Translations under genes and position numbers: made by a program | Shown here: in pieces, positions 46,312 to 53,577 of the stretch | Layout of the letters: each line of letters begins with the position of its first letter | Numbering within the stretch: the stretch's first letter is position 1 | The notes under the pieces: model-generated | Databases searched by the model: none | What the model was told of the DNA's origin: nothing | What the model saw: only the letters and a program-made list of their open reading frames with translations | Assembly (NCBI RefSeq): GCF_900116145.1 | Contig: NZ_FPAB01000001.1 | Span: 620,001 to 684,000, forward strand | Direction: 5' to 3' | Length of the DNA: 64,000 nucleotides | Source of the DNA: Streptomyces harbinensis | GTDB lineage: Bacteria > Actinomycetota > Actinomycetes > Streptomycetales > Streptomycetaceae

Positions 46312-47880
46312 TTGTCTGCCACTACTTTCCAGCCCTCACGCTACGCCCGCACACTGCGCACCTCCGGGGACCGCGACTTCAGCCGGTTCGGGGGCAAGCC
46401 GCAGTCGTACAACGGTCCCGAGCGCACCATGGCGTACCACTCCCTGTTCGGCAACGCCCGGATCGTCGACCACGAGATCGTGAGCCTGCTGGCCGAGTCC
46501 GGCACCGCCCGATCGCTGGAGGAACTGCGCGAGCTGTACGGCGACAGTGCGGTGCGTGAGCTGATCGACGCCCGGTTCCTGGTGGAGGCGGGGCACGACG
46601 AGGCCCGGGAGATCGATGAACTCCTCGCCGCGCGCCGTGAGGTGCTGGACCAGGGGGTCTTCCACTCCTCGATCCAGCTGGTGCTGACCAATGCCTGCAA
46701 CTTCTCCTGTCAGGGCTGTTTCGCCTACAACTTCGACGGCGGTGTGGAGGAACGCAACTCCTCCGGCGAATCGGTGAAGCCGGGGCCGGTGCTGGTGCAG
46801 TTGCGCAGCAGCCGGCCCGACTCGGGCCCCACCCTGGCCCACGGGGACTGGAACCAGGGCACCGACCAGGGCCGCAATCCGTCGATGCACATGTCCAGGG
46901 AGGTGGCGGAGAAGACCGTCCGTGAGGCGGTCGCCTTGCGCAAGGCCAACGGCGGCGGCCATCTGACGGTCTCGTTCTTCGGTGGTGAACCCACTCTGGC
47001 ACGCGGCACGATCCTGCATGTCCTGCGGACCTTCGGGGACAGCTGCGACGGGGTCTCGCTCTCCTACGACCTGACCAGCAACGGCTCGCGGATCGATGAC
47101 GAACTCCTGGCCGAGCTGGCCCGGCACCGGGTGGCGACCACGGTGTCCGTGGACTACCTGGTCCCCGAGACCGGCGAATACCGGGGCAACCAGCAGCAGC
47201 GCACCCCCTGGGGCGTCGTGCGCAAGGCGATCCTGGACATGCGGGACGCGGGGGTGCCCGTGAGCATCACCACCGTGCTGTCCCAGTACACCTGGGACAA
47301 GTGGGGCACCCCGCTGATCGATTTCGTTGCCGAGGCCGGGTTGGACTCGCTCGACGTCATCGTCTCCTTCCAGGCCAAGGAGTTCTTCGAGCAGCACCAC
47401 CCGCGTGATGTGGCGCAGCGGCTGCTGAGCGCCGTCGACTACGGGCGAGCCCGCGGCGTTCAGCTCAGCGGCTACTGGTACCAGACGTTCCAGATGATCG
47501 TCGACGAGCGGAAGTGGGCCGCGCAGGCCGACTACAAGACCTGCCCGGCGGTCGGCCGGCAGCTGTCCATCGAACCCAACGGCAGTGTCTTCGCCTGCAA
47601 GGCCACCGCCCGCAAGCTCGGCACGATCGACGACTGGCGGGGCGTGTTCAGCTCTCCCGCCTATGCCGATTACGGCATGCGCGCCTACACCAATGGTCCG
47701 GGCTGCCAGGGCTGCGAGCTTCAGGGCACCTGTTCCGGCGGGTCCGCCGGGGCCCTGGAGGAGGAGAACGGGTCGATCCAGCGGATGTCCCCGGGCTACT
47801 GCGCCTACATGAGGGAGATCGTGCAGGGGTTGCTGGAGCGGCACTACGCGCAGATCCAGCCGTCCGCCGCCCCGTCCTGA
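46312..47880 (+). CDS. Radical SAM/SPASM peptide-modifying enzyme of locus 2
   Basis: 522 residues from a TTG start at 46312 (GGGGAGAG upstream). The start is supported by collinearity with the locus 1 enzyme: both read x-RTLRT near residue 15 and both put the radical SAM cysteines at 129, 133 and 136 (CNFSCQGC). SAM-binding FFGGEPTLARGTILHVL, LTSNGSR and SPASM cysteines (KTCPAVGRQ, VFACKATAR, GCQGCELQGTCSGG, PGYC) match throughout. Between motif sets both enzymes share the unusual GxGDWN(Q/R)GT-like and RNPSMHMS segments, a likely substrate-specific insertion. Substrate: peptide 2 encoded 124 bp upstream. Confidence 0.93.
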   Translation: MSATTFQPSRYARTLRTSGDRDFSRFGGKPQSYNGPERTMAYHSLFGNARIVDHEIVSLLAESGTARSLEELRELYGDSAVRELIDARFLVEAGHDEAREIDELLAARREVLDQGVFHSSIQLVLTNACNFSCQGCFAYNFDGGVEERNSSGESVKPGPVLVQLRSSRPDSGPTLAHGDWNQGTDQGRNPSMHMSREVAEKTVREAVALRKANGGGHLTVSFFGGEPTLARGTILHVLRTFGDSCDGVSLSYDLTSNGSRIDDELLAELARHRVATTVSVDYLVPETGEYRGNQQQRTPWGVVRKAILDMRDAGVPVSITTVLSQYTWDKWGTPLIDFVAEAGLDSLDVIVSFQAKEFFEQHHPRDVAQRLLSAVDYGRARGVQLSGYWYQTFQMIVDERKWAAQADYKTCPAVGRQLSIEPNGSVFACKATARKLGTIDDWRGVFSSPAYADYGMRAYTNGPGCQGCELQGTCSGGSAGALEEENGSIQRMSPGYCAYMREIVQGLLERHYAQIQPSAAPS

Positions 47881-47915
47881 CCGCGTCGTGCCCCGACCCA
47901 TCCCTCAGGAGGCGT

Positions 47916-47945
47916 GTCACCGGCCGCGAGGTCCTGGCCGGTGAC
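47916..47945 (+). terminator. Hairpin between radical SAM and carbamoyltransferase genes of locus 2
   Basis: Perfect 10-bp stem (GTCACCGGCC at 47916-47925 with 47936-47945) and a 10-base loop in the 104-bp gap. It may tune expression of downstream genes rather than end the transcript. Confidence 0.55.
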
Positions 47946-47984
47946 CCGCGTCCCGCCTTCACGACGAAAGGGCCCGCTCCCCGT

Positions 47985-49835
47985 ATGCCTACGATCGGAC
48001 TGCACCTCGGACACGACGCGGGAGTCGCCCTGACCCAGGCGTCGGGTGTCCATGTCATCGAGGCCGAACGCCGCCTGGGCTTCCGTCATGTCTGCGCGGG
48101 CAACGCGGAGTTCCCGGCCGCCGTTGCCGGGTGGCTCGCGGAGCTGCGGGACCGCGCGGACGAACCCGTCACCCAACTGGCCGTCGCCGACTACTACACC
48201 CGGGCCTGCCGGGTCCTGCCGCCGGGACTGGTGGAGCTCGTCGAGGGCGATGTCGCCTGGACGGGCGCCGGCGGCGACGCGGCGGACCGGGTGCTGCGCC
48301 GCGTCAAGTCCGAGGACTGGCCGCTGGCCCGGGAGCTCGGGGAGGTCACGGTCACGGTCGTCCGCCACCACTACGCGCACGCCGCACTGGCCTACTACAC
48401 CTCGGGGGCCTCGCGCGCCCTGGTGCTGGCTCTGGACGGCACCGGCAACTACACCGAATGCGGCATGGTCGCGCTCGGTGAGGGGTCCACTCTGACCCCG
48501 GTGCTGTCCTTCACCAACCGGAACGGCCCGCGCTTCGGGCTGTTGTACGAGGCGCTGGCCCGGCGGGTCCACGGCGGGCAGTTCGACACCGGGAAACTCC
48601 TCGGACTCGCCGCGGTCGGCCGGGTACGGCACGAACTGCTGCCCGTGCTCCGGGCGATGCTCGTACCGGACCGGGTGCGCCGCGCCGAGCCCGACCTCTA
48701 CGATCCGATCGACCCGGCGGACCTCGCCGGCACGGCGCTGCGCTACGCCGACACCTGGTGGGAGCTGGACCCCGCCGCGGGAGGCTATCTGGACGGCGGT
48801 CTCGCCGACAGCGCCGACGACGATGTCGTGCACTCACTCGGCTCGATCTTCCCCGACGCCATCCGCACCGCGGACGGCGCGGTGCTGACCGTGGGCAGCG
48901 GCCATGAGGACCCCAGCTGCCAGGATCTGGCGGCGACCCTCCAGGCAGCGGTGGAGAGCGACCTGGTGCGGCTGGTGACCGGCTTGAGCCGCCGCTTCCC
49001 CGGCCATGACACGCTGTGCTACGCCGGGGGCTGCGCGCTGAACATCACCGCGAACACCGCGCTGGCCGAGTCGGGCCTCTTCCGCCGCGTCCTGGTGCCG
49101 ACGGCCTGTGACGACTCCGGTGTCGCGCTGGGCGCCGCGCTGGCCGCCGCTCCCCCGGCGGACCGCCCCCGGCTCACCGGCCACCGCGGCTGGGCGAGCG
49201 CCGGATACGCCGGCCCGGCCCTGGACACCGGTCCGCTGGGGCCCCGGCACACCGCGGAACTGGCCGACCGCCGGACGCGGGAGATCCCGGACCCGGAGGA
49301 GTTCACGGAGGCGGTGGCCGCGCTGCTGGCCGCCGGACGCTGCGTCGCCTGGCTGGAAGGCGGGATGGAGACCGGGCCGCGGGCGCTCGGCCACCGTTCC
49401 CTCCTGATCTCCCCGCACCGGCCCGGCGCACGGCGGCATGTGTCGCAGACCATCAAGGGCCGCGAGTGGTTCAGGCCGGTGGCTCCGTTGTGCCCCCGTG
49501 AGGAGGCGGCCCGCTACTTCTCGGGTCCGCTGGATCACGCGGACGCCATGCTCTTCGCCGTTCGGGTCCGCACCGAGCACAGCGAACGCCTGGCGGAAGT
49601 ACGGCATCTCGACGGGACGGCTCGGCTCCAGACGGTGGACGCCGTTCTGCAACCGCGATTGCACCGGCTCTGTTACGCGCTGGGGGCGCACACCGGTCTT
49701 CCGGTACTGATCAATACGAGCGCCAATGCCGGCGGCCGTCCTATTCTCAACAGTCTCGGTGCGGCACTGGAATTGCTTTCCGATACGGAACTCGACGCGG
49801 TGGCCCTTCCCTCGGACGGATTACTGGTGTACTGA
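47985..49835 (+). CDS. NodU/CmcH-type O-carbamoyltransferase of peptide locus 2
   Basis: A 616-residue paralogue of the locus 1 enzyme: IGLHLGHDAGVALTQ, HHYAHAALAYYTSGASRALV, LALDGTGNYTECGM, CYAGGCALNITANTAL, GPRALGHRSLLISP, KGREWFRPVAPLCP, GLPVLINTSANAGGRP. All family ATP and carbamoyl-phosphate motifs are intact. It follows the radical SAM gene by 104 bp. The pairing of this enzyme with a short peptide gene in both loci makes the peptide the best candidate acceptor, with Thr13, Ser15, Ser23 and the Thr of Ile-Thr-Pro as conserved hydroxyls. Confidence 0.9.
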   Translation: MPTIGLHLGHDAGVALTQASGVHVIEAERRLGFRHVCAGNAEFPAAVAGWLAELRDRADEPVTQLAVADYYTRACRVLPPGLVELVEGDVAWTGAGGDAADRVLRRVKSEDWPLARELGEVTVTVVRHHYAHAALAYYTSGASRALVLALDGTGNYTECGMVALGEGSTLTPVLSFTNRNGPRFGLLYEALARRVHGGQFDTGKLLGLAAVGRVRHELLPVLRAMLVPDRVRRAEPDLYDPIDPADLAGTALRYADTWWELDPAAGGYLDGGLADSADDDVVHSLGSIFPDAIRTADGAVLTVGSGHEDPSCQDLAATLQAAVESDLVRLVTGLSRRFPGHDTLCYAGGCALNITANTALAESGLFRRVLVPTACDDSGVALGAALAAAPPADRPRLTGHRGWASAGYAGPALDTGPLGPRHTAELADRRTREIPDPEEFTEAVAALLAAGRCVAWLEGGMETGPRALGHRSLLISPHRPGARRHVSQTIKGREWFRPVAPLCPREEAARYFSGPLDHADAMLFAVRVRTEHSERLAEVRHLDGTARLQTVDAVLQPRLHRLCYALGAHTGLPVLINTSANAGGRPILNSLGAALELLSDTELDAVALPSDGLLVY

Positions 49836-50007
49836 ACAACTCCCGAGCCATATCCCCAGAATGGCCGGAAATCATATTGTTGATGTTCCGAGGGAAAGAA
49901 GACCATTGACGGCCCCCATTTCCACCGACCGGCGATCCGCCCGGCCGCGCCCCGTGGCCCGTGTGCGGACCGGACGGATCGAGCCAGGAAGCCCGAGAGA
50001 CTGCGTC

Positions 50008-50097
50008 ATGCGAGAACCCACCACGCCCCCGCCCGCCCGCCCCGACGCCCGGCGGACGGCGCACCCGGTCGCACTCGGGCCGGGAGAGGGCTGTTGA
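50008..50097 (+). CDS. Possible 29-aa upstream ORF coupled to MFS gene
   Basis: A 29-codon Pro/Arg-rich frame starting MREPTTPPPARPD and ending in Gly-Cys. Its TGA overlaps the TTG start of the exporter (TTGA at 50094-50097), which would couple the two. No strong ribosome site precedes its ATG, so it may be chance. The 250 bp between 49836 and 50093 are otherwise AT-richer at the left and hold no other gene. Confidence 0.25.
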   Translation: MREPTTPPPARPDARRTAHPVALGPGEGC

Positions 50098-51368
50098 CCC
50101 AGACCGTCACCGGGCAGCTGCCCGCCTCCGAGGGACTGGGCCGCCCGTTCGCCTGGCTGTGGGCCTCCTCCGCCGGGGCCAACGCGGGAGACGGCCTGGT
50201 CCGTACCCTCTTACCCCTGCTCGTCGTGGCCGGTCACCCGGAACCCGGCGTGGTCGCCGGGCTCCTGGCCGTCAACATGCTGCCCTGGCTGCTGTTCGCC
50301 CTGCCGGCCGGCGTCATCGTGGACCGCCTGGACAAGCGGCAGATCATGCTGGTCAGCAACCTGTTCCGGACCGCCGCCCTGCTGGGCGCCGCCGCCGCCC
50401 ATTTCGCCTTCGACGCGCCGCTGCTCGCCTGGTTCGCTCTGGCCTTCGCGCTCGGCGTCGCCGAGACCCTGTACGACACGGCCGCCCCGGCGATGCTGCC
50501 CGCCATCGTCGAGGACCGTCATCTGGAGCGAGCCAACGGCAAGCTGTCGGTCCCGCAGATCATCCTCAACGAGATGGCGGGGCCGCCGGCCGCCGGTCTC
50601 CTGCTGGGCGTCTCCGTCGGCCTCACCCTCTTCACCGGGGCCACGCTCTACCTGCTGGCGGCGGTACTCCTCCTCGGCATCGCCCGCAGGGCGCCGGTCC
50701 CGGCCCTCCGGGAGGAGAGTGCCCAGCCACCACAGCGTTCGGTACGGCAGGACATCGCCGCGGGCCTGCGGTTCGTCGCCAAGCACCCCGCCCTGCGGCT
50801 GACTCTCCTCACCAGCGCCCTGTGCGGCCTGGTCTACTCGGCCACCTTCTCCCTGCTGGTGCTCCTGAGCACCAGCCACCTGGGAACCGGCCCCACGGGG
50901 TACGGGCTGCTGCTCGCCGCCGGGTCCGTGGGCGCCATCGCCGGGAGCCGGCTGACCCCGTTCCTGACCGACCGGCTGGGCACGCTGCGGGTCGCCCGCT
51001 GGTCTCTGGCCGCTTCCGGGGCCGCCTACGTGGCCCTGGGGCTGGCGCCGCACCCCCTGGTGGCGGCCGGCGCCCTGCTGGCCAACGGGGTGTTTCTGAT
51101 GGGCTGGAACATTCCCGTGCTGTCGCTGCGCCAGCGGCTCACCCCGGCCGCTTTCCGGGGCCGGGTCATCAGTGTGGCGCGGCTCGCCGCCTGGGGCAGC
51201 ATGCCCGTCGGCGCGGCGCTCGGCGGGCTGCTCGCCGGGCTGACCTCCGTACCCGCCATGTTCGTCATCGCCGGGTCGGTCCTGACCGCCGGCTCCCTGC
51301 TGCTCCTCGCCCCGCTGCGCGACCCCGAGCCATCCGCCCCGCAGACGCCGGGCCGGACCCCGGCCTGA
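50094..51368 (+). CDS. MFS exporter of peptide locus 2
   Basis: 424 residues, about 12 hydrophobic helices, MFS_3/EntS-like, with VDRLDKRQIMLVSNLFRTAA as the loop 2-3 motif. TTG start at 50094 preceded by GGGAGAGG. It lies in line between the carbamoyltransferase and flavoprotein genes. Probable export or self-protection function for the modified peptide. Confidence 0.87.
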   Translation: MTQTVTGQLPASEGLGRPFAWLWASSAGANAGDGLVRTLLPLLVVAGHPEPGVVAGLLAVNMLPWLLFALPAGVIVDRLDKRQIMLVSNLFRTAALLGAAAAHFAFDAPLLAWFALAFALGVAETLYDTAAPAMLPAIVEDRHLERANGKLSVPQIILNEMAGPPAAGLLLGVSVGLTLFTGATLYLLAAVLLLGIARRAPVPALREESAQPPQRSVRQDIAAGLRFVAKHPALRLTLLTSALCGLVYSATFSLLVLLSTSHLGTGPTGYGLLLAAGSVGAIAGSRLTPFLTDRLGTLRVARWSLAASGAAYVALGLAPHPLVAAGALLANGVFLMGWNIPVLSLRQRLTPAAFRGRVISVARLAAWGSMPVGAALGGLLAGLTSVPAMFVIAGSVLTAGSLLLLAPLRDPEPSAPQTPGRTPA

Positions 51369-51402
51369 CCCGCCTCACCGGACGACGACGAGAAGAGGAA
51401 CC

Positions 51403-52332
51403 ATGACCGACACCCTGTACGACGCCATCATCGTCGGTGGCGGCCCGGCCGGCCTCAACGCGGCGCTGTACCTGGGCCGTTCCTGCCGCAAGGTCGCCCT
51501 GATCGACTCCGGAGACCCCCGCAACCTCGCCGCGGGAGTCATGCACAACATGATCACCAACGACGGGGTGACCGTCGAGGAGTTCCGCCGGCGCTCCCGG
51601 GCGGACCTGGAACCCTACGACGTGACCTGTTTCGAGGACGTGGTCGACACCACCACCCCGGCGGCCGATCGCATCACGGTCACCACCTCGGACTCCGGCA
51701 CCCTGCACGGCCGGACCCTGCTGTGGGCGGCCGGGGTCCGCTCCCGGCTGCCGGAGATTCCCGGGCTGCCCGAGCTGTGGGGCAAGCAGGTCTTCGAATG
51801 CCCCTACTGCCATGCCTGGGAGGTACGCGGCAAGAGCTTCGGCGTCTTCGGCGGCGAGGTGCCCAGCGAATGCCTGGCGGCCACCCTCACCACATGGTCG
51901 CCGTCCGTCACCTACCTCACCGGAGCCCGGCAGCTGCCCGACGACGAGGCGGGACGGCTGCGCGCGGCCGGCATCCCGTCCGTGACCGACAAGGTGCTGG
52001 GGGTGCGCGCCGACCCGGAGGGCGTGGCGGTGTCCCTGGCCGACGGCAGCTCGCGGACCTTCGGGGCGCTCTTCCTCCACATGGACACCGAGCCCAGGAT
52101 CGGCCCCCTGCGCGACTGGCTCGGTGCCCAGGACCTGGAGTCCGTCCAGATCGACGAGCGGGGCCGGACCCGGCACCCGCGCCTGTACGTGGCCGGCGAC
52201 CTCGGCAAGAACATGCAGCAGGCCACGATGGCGGCGGCCAGCGGAGGACTCGCCGGCATGGCGATCAACTCCGACCTGGTGCGGGAGGACCGCCCCGGCT
52301 CGCTCTACGACCTGCCGGCCGTGCCGGAGTGA
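51403..52332 (+). CDS. Thioredoxin-reductase-like FAD enzyme of peptide locus 2 (CPYC)
   Basis: A 309-residue flavoprotein: FAD site AIIVGGGPAGLNAALYLG, redox Cys133/Cys136 in FECPYCHAWEVRG, C-terminal LYVAGDLGKNMQQATMAAAS. The NAD(P) fold motif is weak (GVFGGEVPSECLAATL), which fits an oxidase using O2 rather than a reductase needing NADPH, though this is only suggestive. It follows the exporter by 34 bp. Its presence in both peptide loci suggests it acts on the peptide or keeps the cysteine in a given state. Confidence 0.85.
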   Translation: MTDTLYDAIIVGGGPAGLNAALYLGRSCRKVALIDSGDPRNLAAGVMHNMITNDGVTVEEFRRRSRADLEPYDVTCFEDVVDTTTPAADRITVTTSDSGTLHGRTLLWAAGVRSRLPEIPGLPELWGKQVFECPYCHAWEVRGKSFGVFGGEVPSECLAATLTTWSPSVTYLTGARQLPDDEAGRLRAAGIPSVTDKVLGVRADPEGVAVSLADGSSRTFGALFLHMDTEPRIGPLRDWLGAQDLESVQIDERGRTRHPRLYVAGDLGKNMQQATMAAASGGLAGMAINSDLVREDRPGSLYDLPAVPE

Positions 52333-52366
52333 CCGCCGCCGGACCACAGCCCACAGGGAGACGACG

Positions 52367-53290
52367 ATGACCTCACCCCGCGCGGACCTCACACCCCATA
52401 TGGAGCACTACACCTTCTTTCTGGAGGACCAGCCGTACATCGGCTTCTTCCAGTACGGTGACGAACGCACCCCCGTCTACCACACCGACCGGCACGGCTT
52501 CCGGATCACCCACGGCGCGGCCGGCGGACGGGCGTCGGTGGCCGGGGAGCGCCCGCCCGGCCCGGTGCGGCTGCTGGCGGGCAGCTCGGCCGTCTTCGGC
52601 GTCGGAGCCACCGGTGATCCGGCCACGATCTCCTCCCGGCTGTGGTCCCGGTACGCGCCGTACCGACCCTGGCTGAACTTCGCCGGGCAGAGCATCAACT
52701 CCGTTCAGGAACTGCTGCTCTTCTCCCTCTTCGGGCATCTGCTGCCCGACGTCGAGGAGATCGTGGTGTTCTCCGGTGTCAACAACCTGGTGCTCAGCCG
52801 GCTGCCCGCCGAGCAGCAGGGCCGGCACGGCGCCTTCTTCGACTGCGGACCGGCCCCGGACGCGGCCGCGGTTCCTTCGCCCCGTGACAGGGTGGCGCAT
52901 GCGACCGAGCTGACGGCACGGCACCTCGCCACCTGGCACGTACTGGCCAAGGGGCTCGGCGCGAGTCTGTCGTTCGTGCTCCAGCCGCTGGCGCCGTGGG
53001 TGCGCGAGGAACCGGCCCCCCAGGAGAAGCTGCTCTTCGACGAACTGGACGACGCCTCCAACTTCCGGCGGCTGCACAACGACATCGCCGACCGGGAGAT
53101 CGGGCGGCTTTACGCCGACAGCCTGCGCACCCGCTGCGAGGAGATGAACATCTCGTTCCTCGACATGAACCAGGCGCTCGCCGAGGTGGTCGCCCCCACC
53201 GACTGGCTCTTCGTCGACCGGGTCCATCTCCTCGATCCCGGCTACGACCTCGTGGCCCGGCTGATGACCGAACATCTCGACCTCACGTAG
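52367..53290 (+). CDS. SGNH/GDSL-type hydrolase of peptide locus 2
   Basis: 307 residues. Block I is VRLLAGSSAVFGVGAT (the nucleophile is probably the second Ser of GSS), block III is VVFSGVNNLVLSR and the catalytic Asp-His block is FVDRVHLLDPGYDLVA. There is no signal peptide. GGGAG lies 6 bases before the ATG. SGNH proteins next to NodU/SxtN carbamoyltransferases and SxtJ-like proteins are a recurring set in bacteria; their joint role is not established. It could act as an esterase or acyltransferase on the product. Confidence 0.8.
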   Translation: MTSPRADLTPHMEHYTFFLEDQPYIGFFQYGDERTPVYHTDRHGFRITHGAAGGRASVAGERPPGPVRLLAGSSAVFGVGATGDPATISSRLWSRYAPYRPWLNFAGQSINSVQELLLFSLFGHLLPDVEEIVVFSGVNNLVLSRLPAEQQGRHGAFFDCGPAPDAAAVPSPRDRVAHATELTARHLATWHVLAKGLGASLSFVLQPLAPWVREEPAPQEKLLFDELDDASNFRRLHNDIADREIGRLYADSLRTRCEEMNISFLDMNQALAEVVAPTDWLFVDRVHLLDPGYDLVARLMTEHLDLT

Positions 53291-53298
53291 GAGACGTC

Positions 53299-53511
53299 AT
53301 GGGCATCATCCAGCGGATCCGGTCCCGCCTCGCACGGCGTGGGCACCCCGCCGGGCCGGCCGGGGCACCGGAGGGCGCCGCGCCTCCGGCGGCACCACCG
53401 CGGGCGCCGTCGGCCGGCGAGCCGGCGGACGGGACACGGGAGGGGGGAGGCCGAGGCCGGTCGCCGCTCCCGCGGCAGGGCGACGACGCCTCCATCTATC
53501 CGCTGTTCTGA
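53299..53511 (+). CDS. Small basic/Pro-rich protein, DUF5989-like C-terminus (70 aa)
   Basis: A 70-residue protein beginning MGIIQRIRSRLARRG, an amphipathic basic helix, then Pro/Ala/Gly-rich low complexity, ending DDASIYPLF. The -IYxLF ending is like that of DUF5989 proteins, which accompany SxtN carbamoyltransferases, but those have a membrane helix that is missing here. GGAG precedes the ATG, 8 bp after the SGNH gene. It could also be a third peptide substrate. Function unknown. Confidence 0.55.
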   Translation: MGIIQRIRSRLARRGHPAGPAGAPEGAAPPAAPPRAPSAGEPADGTREGGGRGRSPLPRQGDDASIYPLF

Positions 53512-53577
53512 ACCCCGGCGCGCGCCACCGCGGCGCGCCACCGCCGGGCCGGGTCCCGTGAGAAAGGCCAGCCCAGG

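Noticed and set aside
46312..47880. Radical SAM enzymes considered as sulfatase maturases or PQQ/mycofactocin enzymes
   Set aside because: No sulfatase, pqqA or mycofactocin genes are near, the precursors lack the matching cores, and both enzymes share their own insertion (RNPSMHMS).
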